64,000 nucleotides of DNA, taken from assembly GCF_050897975.1 (NCBI RefSeq), contig NZ_JBPAXY010000001.1, forward strand, positions 186,001-250,000. Direction: 5' to 3'. Below the pieces are notes generated by a model, which was given only the letters and a program-made list of their open reading frames with translations, was not told where the DNA came from and searched no databases. The position numbers and the translations under genes are program-made. This DNA comes from Pseudooceanicola sp050897975. Its GTDB lineage: Bacteria; Pseudomonadota; Alphaproteobacteria; Rhodobacterales; Rhodobacteraceae. This document shows positions 36,935 to 45,872 of the stretch, in pieces. Each line of letters opens with the position of its first letter. The first letter of the stretch is position 1.

Positions 36935-37117
36935 TTACCCCTCCGTTGCTGCGGCGCTGGTGCCGGGCAGGGTGTCGGGCATTTGCAGGGTCTGGCCGGT
37001 GACCTTGACGAAGGTCAGCACGAAGACCAGCGCCACGAAGGCGGCCAGCACCAGGCCCAGGCCCATGTTCAGGCCCCGGCGACGCTTGTGCAATTCGTGT
37101 TCATGGGTCAGGGGCAT
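36935..37117 (-). CDS. Small membrane protein of the oxidase cluster
   Basis: 60-aa single-pass membrane protein (helix about 19-38; MPLTHEHELHKRRRGLNMGL start) between ctaB and ctaG, with gaps of only 3 bases on each side. Small proteins of this form are regularly found at this place in alphaproteobacterial cta operons and are called CoxF or left unnamed. The role is probably in oxidase assembly; no catalytic motif is visible. Confidence 0.75.
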   Translation of the reverse strand: MPLTHEHELHKRRRGLNMGLGLVLAAFVALVFVLTFVKVTGQTLQMPDTLPGTSAAATEG

Positions 37118-37120
37118 GGG

Positions 37121-38059
37121 TTACCAGCCTCCCAGTCCGTAGGGTTTCAGCACCGCCTCGACCAGGATCGCGGCGAAATGCAGGAAGGTGTAGATCAGGG
37201 ACAGCTTGAAGAAGCGTTTCTCGACCCGGTAGTCATCGGCCTCGGCCATGACCTCGTCGCGGCGCCAGATGCGGACGGCCCCGGCCAGGAACAGCGCGTT
37301 CAGCACCAGGGCCACGGCCAGGTACAACGGCCCGCCGATCGAGGTGAAGGCGGTGCCGATGGCCACCAGCGCCAAGGCGGCGGTGTAGATCAGGATATGG
37401 CGGCGGGTCGCCGGGCGCCCGTGGGTCACGGTCAGCATGGGCACGCCCGCGTCGTCGTAATCGGACCGCATGAACAGCGCCAGAGCCCAGAAATGCGGCG
37501 GGGTCCACATGAAGACCAGCAGGAACATCAGCACCGACTCGACGCTGACGCCGCCGGTGGCCACGGCCCAGCCGATCATCGGGGGGAAGGCGCCCGCGGC
37601 GCCGCCGATGACGATGTTCTGCGGCGTCGAACGCTTAAGCCACATGGTGTAGACCACGGCGTAGAAGAAGATGGTGAAGGCCAGGAAGAGCCCCGAGAAG
37701 ACATTGGCGGCCAGCGCCAGCATCACGCAGGAGAACCCGGCCAGCGCCAGGCCCAGGGCCAGCGCCTCGTCGCGGCCCACCCGGCCTGCGGGGATCGGGC
37801 GGCCACGGGTGCGTTTCATCACCGCGTCGATGTCGCTGTCGTACCACATGTTCAGCGCACCAGAGGCGCCGCCGCCCACGGCGATGAACAGGATCGCGCA
37901 GAAGGCGATGAAGGGATGCACCGGCACCGGCGCGGCCACCAGGCCCACCAGCGCGGTGAAGACCACCAGCGACATGACGCGCGGCTTGAGCAGCGCGACG
38001 TAATCGCCGAACCCGGCGTCGCCCTCTTTTGCCTGCGTCTGGATACTTGCGTCGGTCAT
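37121..38059 (-). CDS. ctaB: Protoheme IX farnesyltransferase (haem O synthase)
   Basis: 312-aa UbiA-superfamily inner-membrane enzyme adding a farnesyl group to haem b, giving haem O on the way to the haem a of aa3 oxidase. About nine helices; first prenyl-diphosphate site NMWYDSDID at 70-78 followed by MKRTRGRPIPAG, second site region with YTMWLKRSTPQNIVIGG. Preceded by a 192-base gap from ctaC with nothing recognisable in it. Confidence 0.96.
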   Translation of the reverse strand: MTDASIQTQAKEGDAGFGDYVALLKPRVMSLVVFTALVGLVAAPVPVHPFIAFCAILFIAVGGGASGALNMWYDSDIDAVMKRTRGRPIPAGRVGRDEALALGLALAGFSCVMLALAANVFSGLFLAFTIFFYAVVYTMWLKRSTPQNIVIGGAAGAFPPMIGWAVATGGVSVESVLMFLLVFMWTPPHFWALALFMRSDYDDAGVPMLTVTHGRPATRRHILIYTAALALVAIGTAFTSIGGPLYLAVALVLNALFLAGAVRIWRRDEVMAEADDYRVEKRFFKLSLIYTFLHFAAILVEAVLKPYGLGGW

Positions 38060-38251
38060 GTCTTGGGTCTCGATCTTGCGGGGGAACCGTGGGCCGGCAG
38101 CGGCGCCGGGGCGGATCGGGTTTCAAAGGGTCGCGCCGGGCCTGGGCCGGGCGCCTCCTCCCTCTCCTCCCACGTCGGGCGCGGACCGCATCGGCCCGCC
38201 ACCCTTGCGTGGCATCCAGGCGCCCCCTCGGGAGGGCGCCCGCCAGCGGTA

Positions 38252-39088
38252 TCAGACCGCGGGCAGCTCGCTCAGCGGCACATAGCCACCGGCCGCTTCG
38301 GAGGCGGCAAGCCAGGCGTCATAGACCTCTTGGCTGACCACCTTCACGGTGATCGGCATATAGGCGTGGTCCTTGCCGCAAAGCTCGGAACACTGGCCGA
38401 AGTAGACGCCTTCCTGCTCGGGGGTGAACCACAGCTGGGCAAAGCGGCCCGGAACGGCGTCCTGTTTCACGCCGAAGGCGGGCACGGTCCAGGAGTGGAT
38501 CACGTCGGCACCGGTCACGGACATCACGACGGTCTTGCCGACCGGCACGATGACGGCGCTGTCGGTGGCCAGCAGGTATTCGTCGTCGTTGTAGCCATAG
38601 GCGGCCAGGTCTTCCTTGGGCAGAAGGAAGCCTTCGTATTCCAGGTCTTGCGCATCGGTGTACTCATAGCCCCAGTACCACTGGTAGCCGGTCACCTTGA
38701 TGTGGATGTCGCCCTCGGGGATCACCTGCTGCTTGAACAGCGTCGGCAGCGAGAAGGCCCCGATGAACAGCAGGATCAGGATCGGCACAACAGTCCAGGC
38801 GATTTCCAGCGGCGAGTTGTGCGTGAAGGTCGCGGGCGTCGGGTTGGCCTTGCGGTTGAACCGCAGGATCACGATCAGCAGCAGCGCGCAGACGAAAATC
38901 ACGATCGCCGCAATGATGTAGAGGATCATGTGCTCGAGCCATTGCAGATCGCGCGCCAGCTCGGTCGCGGCAAACTGGAACCCCATGCCGCCGGTGGTCG
39001 GCTTGCCAATGGTCTCCAGGTCCTGTGCCATCGCGGGGGCGGCGGCAAAAGCGGCCATGAGGCCAATAAAATGTGTCTTCAGTCGCAT
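38252..39088 (-). CDS. ctaC: Cytochrome c oxidase subunit II
   Basis: 278-aa subunit II carrying the CuA centre that accepts electrons from cytochrome c. Signal sequence ending AAPAMA before Gln22, two membrane helices (about 52-77 and 92-115), then a periplasmic cupredoxin domain with the aromatic GYQWYWGYEY path and CuA ligands His198, Cys233, Glu235, Cys237, His241, Met244. First gene of the cta unit; an FNR-type site lies 174 bases before its start. Confidence 0.97.
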   Translation of the reverse strand: MRLKTHFIGLMAAFAAAPAMAQDLETIGKPTTGGMGFQFAATELARDLQWLEHMILYIIAAIVIFVCALLLIVILRFNRKANPTPATFTHNSPLEIAWTVVPILILLFIGAFSLPTLFKQQVIPEGDIHIKVTGYQWYWGYEYTDAQDLEYEGFLLPKEDLAAYGYNDDEYLLATDSAVIVPVGKTVVMSVTGADVIHSWTVPAFGVKQDAVPGRFAQLWFTPEQEGVYFGQCSELCGKDHAYMPITVKVVSQEVYDAWLAASEAAGGYVPLSELPAV

Positions 39089-39261
39089 CGGTCACCCTGA
39101 TCGGTTGCGGCAGATCGCCTGCACAGTCTCGGCCTCCTCCCCACCCGGCCTCCCCCGGGGGAGAGCGCCCGATGGCCATGGCGCTCCCATTGTTTGTTGC
39201 AGCTTAAAATCATATTCTTACGCTCACGACAATAATCACGGGCGCGTCAGAAGTCAGTTTT

Positions 39262-39275
39262 TTGATCCAGATCAA
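39262..39275. promoter_or_regulatory. FNR/FnrL-type binding site
   Basis: TTGATCCAGATCAA matches the FNR consensus TTGATnnnnATCAA at every fixed base. It lies in the 315-base gap between divergent ctaC (start 39088) and tldD (start 39404), so oxygen-dependent control of the oxidase genes, tldD or both is possible. No gene is otherwise seen in this gap. Confidence 0.7.
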
Positions 39276-39403
39276 GAAAATATGTCGCAGGCAGGCCCCC
39301 GCGCCCTTCCCTTGCACTTCCCAGAACATAGGTGCGCAATGTACCGATTCTGTTCCGGCGCGCCCGAAGCCGCGCCGCGCCCGCTCCTGAAAGGCCCCCA
39401 GCG

Positions 39404-40837
39404 ATGACCGCAACCGCCCCGGAAACCCCCTTCCGCCCCTTCGAGACGATGCTGGACGAGGGCGTCGCGCTGCGCCTGCTGCGCGAGGCGGTGGCGGGGG
39501 CCGACGATGGCGAGCTGTTCCTGGAACGGCGCCGCTCGGAGATGCTGCATTTCGACGACGGGCGGATCCGCAACGCCAGCTATGACGCCGCCGAGGGCTT
39601 CGGCCTGCGCGCGGTGCGTGGCGAGGTGGCGGGCTATGCCCATGCCACCGACATTTCCGAGGCGGCGCTGAAACGGGCCGTGGCCACCGCGCAGCTGGCC
39701 GTGGGCGATGGTGGCGGCACCATGGCGCCGCCGCCGCCGGGCACCAACCGACATCTTTATGCAGACCTCGATCCGATCGCTGGCCATAGCTTTCCGATGA
39801 AGGTCGACACCCTGCGCGAGATCGACGCCTTCTGCCGCGATCTGGATCCGCGCGTGGTGCAGGTGTCGGCCACCATCGCCGCCTCCTGTCAGGAAGTGGT
39901 GATCCTGCGCCCCGAGGGCCATGTGGTGTCGGACATCCGCCCGATGACCCGGGTGAATGTCAGCGTCATCGTCGAGGACAAGGGCCAGCGCCAGACCGGC
40001 ACCGCGGGCGGCGGCGGGCGCATTGCGCTTGACGGTCTGATCGACCCCGCCGACTGGCAGGCCAAGGCGCGCGAGGCGCTGCGCATTGCCCTGGTCAATC
40101 TGGAGGCCATCCCCGCCCCCGCCGGTCAGATGGACGTGGTCCTGGGCTCTGGCTGGTGCGGGGTCATGCTGCACGAGGCCGTGGGCCACGGGCTGGAGGG
40201 CGATTTCAACCGCAAGGGCGCCTCGGCCTTCTCGGGGCGCATCGGCGAGAGGGTGGCGGCCCCGGGCGTGACGGTTCTGGACGATGGCACCATTCCCGAC
40301 CGGCGCGGCTCCATCACCGTGGATGACGAGGGCACGCCCTCGGGCAAGAACGTGCTGATCGAGGACGGCATCCTGGTGGGCTATATGCAGGACCGGCAGA
40401 ACGCCCGCCTGATGGGCGTGGCGCCCACGGGCAACGGGCGGCGCGAAAGCTATGCCCATGCACCGATGCCCCGGATGACCAACACCTACATGCTGGGCGG
40501 CGAAGCCACCCCCGAAGAGGTGGTCGGCGAGATGAAGGACGGCATCCATGCGGTCGGCTTCTCGGGCGGTCAGGTGGACATCACCAACGGCCAGTTCGTC
40601 TTTAACTGCACCGAGGCCTACCTGGTGAAGAACGGCCAGCGCGTGGCGCCGGTGAAGGGGGCGACGCTGATCGGGTCCGGCCCCGCGGCGATGAAGCAGA
40701 TCCGCGCCCTGGGCAACGACATGGCGCTGGACCCGGGCATGGGCAATTGCGGCAAGTCGGGCCAATGGGTGCCCGTGGGCGTCGGCCAGCCCACGGTGCT
40801 GATCGGCGGGCTGACCGTGGGCGGATCGGCCACCTGA
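39404..40837 (+). CDS. tldD: Metalloprotease TldD
   Basis: 477-aa subunit of the TldD/TldE (PmbA) heterodimeric zinc protease that trims unfolded or modified peptides. The zinc motif HEAVGH is at His257-Glu258...His262, followed by GLEGDFNRKGAS; the C-terminal part has TNTYMLGGE and GMGNCGKSGQ. ATG at 39404 is chosen; an upstream in-frame ATG at 39332 lies next to the promoter region. The partner gene pmbA is not in the window. Confidence 0.95.
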   Translation: MTATAPETPFRPFETMLDEGVALRLLREAVAGADDGELFLERRRSEMLHFDDGRIRNASYDAAEGFGLRAVRGEVAGYAHATDISEAALKRAVATAQLAVGDGGGTMAPPPPGTNRHLYADLDPIAGHSFPMKVDTLREIDAFCRDLDPRVVQVSATIAASCQEVVILRPEGHVVSDIRPMTRVNVSVIVEDKGQRQTGTAGGGGRIALDGLIDPADWQAKAREALRIALVNLEAIPAPAGQMDVVLGSGWCGVMLHEAVGHGLEGDFNRKGASAFSGRIGERVAAPGVTVLDDGTIPDRRGSITVDDEGTPSGKNVLIEDGILVGYMQDRQNARLMGVAPTGNGRRESYAHAPMPRMTNTYMLGGEATPEEVVGEMKDGIHAVGFSGGQVDITNGQFVFNCTEAYLVKNGQRVAPVKGATLIGSGPAAMKQIRALGNDMALDPGMGNCGKSGQWVPVGVGQPTVLIGGLTVGGSAT

Positions 40838-40852
40838 TCCCCCCTTAACGCC

Positions 40853-40885
40853 AAAAGGCGCCTGCCAGCCGCAGGCGCCTTTTTC
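40853..40885. terminator. Bidirectional terminator after tldD
   Basis: Perfect 13-bp stem AAAAGGCGCCTGC (40853-40865) with GCAGGCGCCTTTT (40871-40883) and a T-run on the plus strand; the A-run on the left arm makes it work for the convergent Dabb gene as well. Confidence 0.85.
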
Positions 40886-40909
40886 GTTCTTGCCTGTAGC
40901 GCAGGCCGG

Positions 40910-41203
40910 TCAGAAATCGGCGGCGATACGCAGTTCGCGCAGGGGTTTCACCAGGTCGATCGACTGTTGGTAGAGGGGATGCGCCTTGTAGGCGGCCAGG
41001 GCCTCGGCATCCTCGAACTCGCCATAGACGACCACGTCGACCTCGCCCGACCAGCTGTCGACGCGGCTGTTCTCGACCACCTCCAACACCCGGGCATGGG
41101 GGTTCTGTTTCAGGATCGACAGGCCTTCATAGACCCGGGCCCGGTCGGCCGGGTCCTTGGCGCTGAAGAAGACGACATGGCGGATGAAGCCGCGTTCGGA
41201 CAT
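40910..41203 (-). CDS. Dabb (stress-responsive alpha/beta barrel) domain protein
   Basis: 97-aa single-domain ferredoxin-like protein of the Dabb family: starts MSERGFIRHVVFFSAK, with YGEFEDAEALAAYKAHPLYQ as the family's ending motif. Function of most bacterial members unknown. AGGAGG lies shortly before the ATG at 41203. Same strand as, and 67 bases after, the cupin gene. Confidence 0.85.
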   Translation of the reverse strand: MSERGFIRHVVFFSAKDPADRARVYEGLSILKQNPHARVLEVVENSRVDSWSGEVDVVVYGEFEDAEALAAYKAHPLYQQSIDLVKPLRELRIAADF

Positions 41204-41270
41204 GGGGGTCCCTCCTCTGGGCAGTACGGGGTCCCTCCTGTCACCCCGCAGCCCCGGAGGCAAGCCGCCC

Positions 41271-41606
41271 TCAGCCCTTCAGGGCGTAGCGGTCGGCCTC
41301 GGCGAAGACGTCGATGACCTTGGTGCCCGCCTTGATCGTGGCCCCATGTTCGACCCCATCGGGAATGTCGTAGCTTTCGCCCGGGGTGTAGGTCTTGGTC
41401 ACCCCGCCGATGGTCAGGGTGATCTCGCCCTCGACCACGGTGCCCCATTGCGGCCCGTGGGCATGGGGCGGCAGGACCATGTCCTGAAGGAAGGTAAAGA
41501 AGATCACCAGCCCGGCGTCGGATTGCACCGCGCGGGTCTGCACCACCTCTTCGGGAAAGGGCACGTCGAGGGCGGGCAGGCCCATGATGAAATCGGGAAA
41601 GGTCAT
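41271..41606 (-). CDS. Cupin domain protein
   Basis: 111-aa single cupin barrel: metal-site motif 1 in PPHAHGPQWGTVVEGE and motif 2 in ESYDIPDGVEHGA. Such small cupins bind a metal or a small ligand; the specific role is not deducible. ATG at 41606 with AAGGAG 8 bases upstream; a longer reading to 41690 has no ribosome site. Confidence 0.85.
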   Translation of the reverse strand: MTFPDFIMGLPALDVPFPEEVVQTRAVQSDAGLVIFFTFLQDMVLPPHAHGPQWGTVVEGEITLTIGGVTKTYTPGESYDIPDGVEHGATIKAGTKVIDVFAEADRYALKG

Positions 41607-41787
41607 GGGGGGCGCTCCTTCATCTGCGTCAGGGCCGCAGGGGCGCGGCCCGTTGCGGCGGATCATGGGGCGCGCGGGCGTCGGGGGCAAGCGGTCTGGA
41701 CGCTGCAGGCGCGAAGACCGCCCGGCCCCTCTTCACGCATAATTAACCAGCCGAACGGTAGAACTGATTCTGCAAGCAGGCGGAGTC

Positions 41788-42948
41788 ATGATGGTCGTGG
41801 ATACTCACTCTTCCACTCACCCCCCACTCCCACCCACCACGGAAGATGAGCGGCTGTCGTGGCTCCGTCTCTTGCGCTCTCGCCGGGTTGGACCGGCGAC
41901 CTTTTACCGGCTGCTGGCCGAACATGGCAGCGCCGGGGCGGCGCTGGAGGCCCTGCCCGAGGTGGCCCGCGCGGCGGGTCTAGAGCACTACACCCCCTGC
42001 CCCCTTTCCATCGCCGAACAGGAACTGGCCCGAGGCCGGACCCTGGGCGCCCGGCTGATCGCCCGGGGCGAGGCCGCCTATCCCACAGCGCTGGAGGATC
42101 TGGCCGATGCGCCGCCTCTGCTCTGGGCGCAGGGCCGCGCCGATCTGCTGGCCCGCCCCGGCGTGGCGGTGGTGGGCGCCCGGCAGGCCTCGTCGCTGGG
42201 GCTGCGCATGGCGCGCGCCCTGGCCGCCGATCTGGGCCAGGCGGGGCAGCTGGTGATCTCGGGGCTGGCGCGCGGCATCGACACCCAGGCCCATGAGGCC
42301 GCGCTGGAGACCGGCACCCTCGCCGTCTTTCCTGGCGGGCTGGACCAGGTCTATCCCTTCGAGAACCGCGATCTGGCCCGGCGCATCGCCGAGACGGGCC
42401 TGTGCCTGTCGGAACAGCCCCCGGGCCTGTCGCCCGCGCTGCACCATTTCCCGCAGCGCAACCGGCTGATCTCTGGCCTGGCGCGGGCGGTGGTGGTGGT
42501 CGAGGCGGCGGCGAAGTCGGGCACGCTGAACACCGCCCGCCACGCGCTGGACCAGGGCCGCGAGGTGCTGGCGGTGCCCGGCCACCCGTTCGAGGCCCGC
42601 GCCTCGGGCTGCAACCTTTTGTTGCGCGACGGCGCAGGCCTGGTGCGCGGCGCCCGCGACGTGCTGGAGGTGCTGGGCGCGGCCGCCGTACGCCCGACGC
42701 CGACCCCTGCCCCCGCCCCAGACCCGCGGCCCGACGGCCCCCCGCCCCCCGCGCGGCCCCTGCGCGACATCGCCCGGCTGCACGCCCAGATCCTGGAACG
42801 CATCGGCCCCGCCCCGGTCGAGGAAGAGGTGCTGCTGGCCCGTCTGGACGCCCCGGCGCGGCAGGTCGCCCCCGCCCTGACCGACCTGGAACTGGAGGGG
42901 CGCATTCGCCGCGCCCCCGGCGGGTTGATCACCCGCGGCGAAAACTGA
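41788..42948 (+). CDS. dprA: DNA-processing protein DprA
   Basis: 386-aa DprA/Smf protein that loads RecA on incoming single-stranded DNA in transformation. N-terminal SAM-like helical part (20-80), Rossmann core with VVGARQASSLG, SGLARGIDTQAHEAAL, FPGGLDQVYPFEN, PQRNRLISGL and AAKSGTLNTARHALDQGR, and a C-terminal winged helix (315-380) after a Pro-rich linker. Two adjacent ATGs (41788, 41791) are both possible; the second is better spaced from GGAG. It precedes topA, the common alphaproteobacterial order. Confidence 0.94.
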   Translation: MMVVDTHSSTHPPLPPTTEDERLSWLRLLRSRRVGPATFYRLLAEHGSAGAALEALPEVARAAGLEHYTPCPLSIAEQELARGRTLGARLIARGEAAYPTALEDLADAPPLLWAQGRADLLARPGVAVVGARQASSLGLRMARALAADLGQAGQLVISGLARGIDTQAHEAALETGTLAVFPGGLDQVYPFENRDLARRIAETGLCLSEQPPGLSPALHHFPQRNRLISGLARAVVVVEAAAKSGTLNTARHALDQGREVLAVPGHPFEARASGCNLLLRDGAGLVRGARDVLEVLGAAAVRPTPTPAPAPDPRPDGPPPPARPLRDIARLHAQILERIGPAPVEEEVLLARLDAPARQVAPALTDLELEGRIRRAPGGLITRGEN

Positions 42949-43093
42949 GGCAGTCCACCCGCCGATGCCGCGCCGCAGCACCGGCGGCGGGCATAGGCAG
43001 GATTGCCTCCATTGACAATCAACCCTGCCAGCCCACATGGTCCGCCGCCAAGGCGCGTCTTTCGAGTCGAGCCCCCCAGCGAAAGGAACCCAC

Positions 43094-45745
43094 ATGCCCG
43101 TCGTCGTCGTCGAGTCCCCGGCCAAGGCCAAGACAATCAACAAATATCTCGGCTCCGACTACACCGTTCTCGCCTCTTACGGCCATGTGCGCGACCTGCC
43201 CCCCAAGGACGGCTCGGTCGACCCCGATCATGACTTCGACATGAAATGGGAGGTCGCCAGCGACAGTAAAAAGCATGTGAAGGCCATCGCCGACGCGCTG
43301 AAGGACGACAACGCCCTGATCCTGGCAACTGACCCCGATCGCGAGGGCGAGGCGATTTCGTGGCACCTGGAAGAGGCGCTGCGCAACCGCAAGGCGCTGA
43401 AGAAGGACACGCCGGTCAGCCGCGTGGTCTTCAACGCCATCACCAAATCCGCCGTCACCGAGGCGATGAAGAACCCCCGCCAGGTGGACGAGGATCTGGT
43501 GCACGCCTATCTGGCGCGCCGGGCGCTGGACTATCTGGTGGGCTTCAACCTGTCGCCGGTGCTGTGGCGCAAGCTGCCCGGCGCCAAGTCAGCGGGCCGG
43601 GTGCAATCGGTCTGCCTGCGCCTGATCGTCGAGCGCGAGATGGAAATCGAGGCCTTCAAGCCGCGCGAATACTGGAGCGTGAAAGCCATCCTGACCACCC
43701 CGCGCGGGCAGGAATTCGAGGCCCGTCTTGTCTCGCTGGCGGGTGACAAGCTGGACAAGTTCTCGATCGAGAACGGCACCCAGGCCGATATGGCCGTGCA
43801 GGCCATCACCTCGCGCGATCTGTCCGTGCAGTCGGTCGAGGCCAAGCCTGCCTCGCGCAACCCCTCGCCGCCCTTCATGACCTCGACCCTGCAACAGGAG
43901 GCCAGCCGCAAGTTCGGCATGGGCGCCCGGGCCACGATGAACACCGCCCAGCGTCTCTATGAGGCCGGGCACATTACCTATATGCGGACCGACGGGATCG
44001 ACATGGCGCCCGAGGCCGTGACCGCCTGCCGCGACGCCATCGCCGACCGCTTCGGCAAGGAATACGTGCCCGCCAGCCCCCGGGTCTACAAGAACAAGGC
44101 GAAGAACGCCCAGGAAGCGCACGAATGTATCCGCCCGACGGATATGACCAAGGACGCCGCCGCCCTGGGCCTGTCGGAGGATCAGCGCAAGCTTTACGAT
44201 CTGATCTGGAAACGCACCCTGGCCTGCCAGATGGAAGGCGCCCGGATGGAGCGGACCACGGTCGAGATCGGCAGCCAGGACGCCCAGGTCGGCCTGCGCG
44301 CCACCGGCCAGGTGGTGCTGTTCGACGGTTTCCTGCGGATCTACGAAGAGGGCCGCGACGACGTGGCCGACGATGACGACAAGCGTCTGCCGCAGATCCA
44401 CCAGGGCGAGAAGACCGACAAGAAGACCATCAGCCCGGAACAGCATTTCACCCAGCCGCCGCCGCGCTACACCGAGGCGACGCTGGTCAAGCGCATGGAA
44501 GAGCTGGGCATCGGCCGCCCCTCGACCTATGCCTCCATCGTGACCACGATCCAGGATCGCGGCTATGTGGTGAAGGACAAGAACCGCCTGATCCCCGAGG
44601 ACAAGGGGCGGCTGGTGATCGCCTTCCTGTCGAACTACTTCAAGAAATACGTGGAATACGATTTCACCGCTGATCTTGAAGAAGAGCTGGACGATGTCTC
44701 GGCCGGCGACCGCGATTACAAGGACGTGCTGGCCCGCTTCTGGCGCGATTTCTCGGCCGCCATCGCCGAGACCTCCGAGCTGCGCATCACCGAGGTTCTG
44801 GACAAGATCAACGAGGTGCTGGAGCCGCATCTCTTCCCGCCGACCGAGGATGGCAGCGATCCGCGCCTGTGTCCGAACTGCGGCGCCGGGCGCCTGTCGA
44901 TGCGCACCGCGCGCTCGGGCGGCGCCTTCATCGGCTGTTCGAACTATCCCGAATGCCGCTACACCCGCCCCTTCGGCCCGCCCAACCCCGAGGCCGAGGC
45001 CAGCGCGATCCCGCCCGAGGGCAAGCTTCTGGGCGAGGACCAGGGCGACGAGATCCGCGTCATGAAGGGCCGCTTCGGGCCCTACGTACAGCGCGGCGAG
45101 GCGACCAAGGAAAACCCCAAGCCGCCGCGCCAGTCGGTGCCCAAGGAATGGACGCCCGAGGATCTGACCCTGGAAGAGGCGGTGCGCCTGCTGTCGCTGC
45201 CCCGGCTGATCGGCACCCATCCCGAGGACGGGGTGAACGTCTGGGCCAATATCGGCCGCTACGGACCTTACATCAAACACGCCGACACCACCTCGAACCG
45301 GGGCGGCACCAATGCCAACCTGGAAGGGCTGGATGAGGTCTGGACCGTGGGCATGAACCGCGCGGTGCAGCTGCTGGCGGAAAAGGTCGCCTCGCGCAAG
45401 GGACGCGGCCAAGCCAAGGTGCTGAAAGAGCTGGGCGATCACCCCGAGGCGGGCGAGCCGGTGCAGCTTCTGGAAGGCAAGTACGGGCCTTACGTGAAGT
45501 GGGAAAAGATCAACGCCACCCTGCCCGAAGGGGTCGAGCCCGAGGCGGTGACCCTGGAAAAGGCGGTGGAACTGATCGCCGAACGCGCCGCCAAGACCGG
45601 CAAGAAGGTCGCCAAGAAGAAGGCCCCGGCCAAGAAAGCCGCGACCAAGAAGACCACCGCCACCAAGACCACGGCGGCCAAGAAACCGGCGGCCAAGAAG
45701 GCCCCGGCGAAAAAGGCCGCACCCAAGGCCTCTGACGCCGAGTGA
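43094..45745 (+). CDS. topA: DNA topoisomerase I
   Basis: 883-aa type IA topoisomerase relaxing negative supercoils. TOPRIM domain with Glu7 and Asp80/Asp82/Glu84 (ATDPDREGEA); active-site Tyr296 in TYMRTDGIDM; C-terminal zinc ribbon CPNCG...CSNYPEC near 595-620; further repeat-type C-terminal domains (GPYVQRGE, GPYIKHAD, GPYVKWE). The last 50 residues are an Ala/Lys/Thr-rich, histone-H1-like tail (KKAPAKKAATKKTTATK) seen in many alphaproteobacterial TopA proteins and likely to bind DNA. AAAGGA precedes ATG 43094. Confidence 0.96.
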   Translation: MPVVVVESPAKAKTINKYLGSDYTVLASYGHVRDLPPKDGSVDPDHDFDMKWEVASDSKKHVKAIADALKDDNALILATDPDREGEAISWHLEEALRNRKALKKDTPVSRVVFNAITKSAVTEAMKNPRQVDEDLVHAYLARRALDYLVGFNLSPVLWRKLPGAKSAGRVQSVCLRLIVEREMEIEAFKPREYWSVKAILTTPRGQEFEARLVSLAGDKLDKFSIENGTQADMAVQAITSRDLSVQSVEAKPASRNPSPPFMTSTLQQEASRKFGMGARATMNTAQRLYEAGHITYMRTDGIDMAPEAVTACRDAIADRFGKEYVPASPRVYKNKAKNAQEAHECIRPTDMTKDAAALGLSEDQRKLYDLIWKRTLACQMEGARMERTTVEIGSQDAQVGLRATGQVVLFDGFLRIYEEGRDDVADDDDKRLPQIHQGEKTDKKTISPEQHFTQPPPRYTEATLVKRMEELGIGRPSTYASIVTTIQDRGYVVKDKNRLIPEDKGRLVIAFLSNYFKKYVEYDFTADLEEELDDVSAGDRDYKDVLARFWRDFSAAIAETSELRITEVLDKINEVLEPHLFPPTEDGSDPRLCPNCGAGRLSMRTARSGGAFIGCSNYPECRYTRPFGPPNPEAEASAIPPEGKLLGEDQGDEIRVMKGRFGPYVQRGEATKENPKPPRQSVPKEWTPEDLTLEEAVRLLSLPRLIGTHPEDGVNVWANIGRYGPYIKHADTTSNRGGTNANLEGLDEVWTVGMNRAVQLLAEKVASRKGRGQAKVLKELGDHPEAGEPVQLLEGKYGPYVKWEKINATLPEGVEPEAVTLEKAVELIAERAAKTGKKVAKKKAPAKKAATKKTTATKTTAAKKPAAKKAPAKKAAPKASDAE

Positions 45746-45754
45746 TCCCGCCTC

Positions 45755-45779
45755 CCCCCGCGCCGCTGCGGCGCGGGGG
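45755..45779 (+). terminator. Hairpin after topA
   Basis: Perfect 10-bp GC stem (CCCCCGCGCC with GGCGCGGGGG, 5-base loop) 10 bases after the topA stop; no T-run follows, so termination strength is uncertain. Confidence 0.5.
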
Positions 45780-45872
45780 ACACGCTCACGCGCCCTGCCG
45801 GACTTGTGATTGGCAACTGGTGCCCGTCCCCCCGATCTTGTGGCACATTCCCGTCCCGAGATCGGAGAGACC

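Noticed and set aside
45590..45742. Lys/Ala-rich repeat at the topA end as an assembly artefact
   Set aside because: In frame, ends in a normal stop, and such basic tails are usual in alphaproteobacterial TopA.
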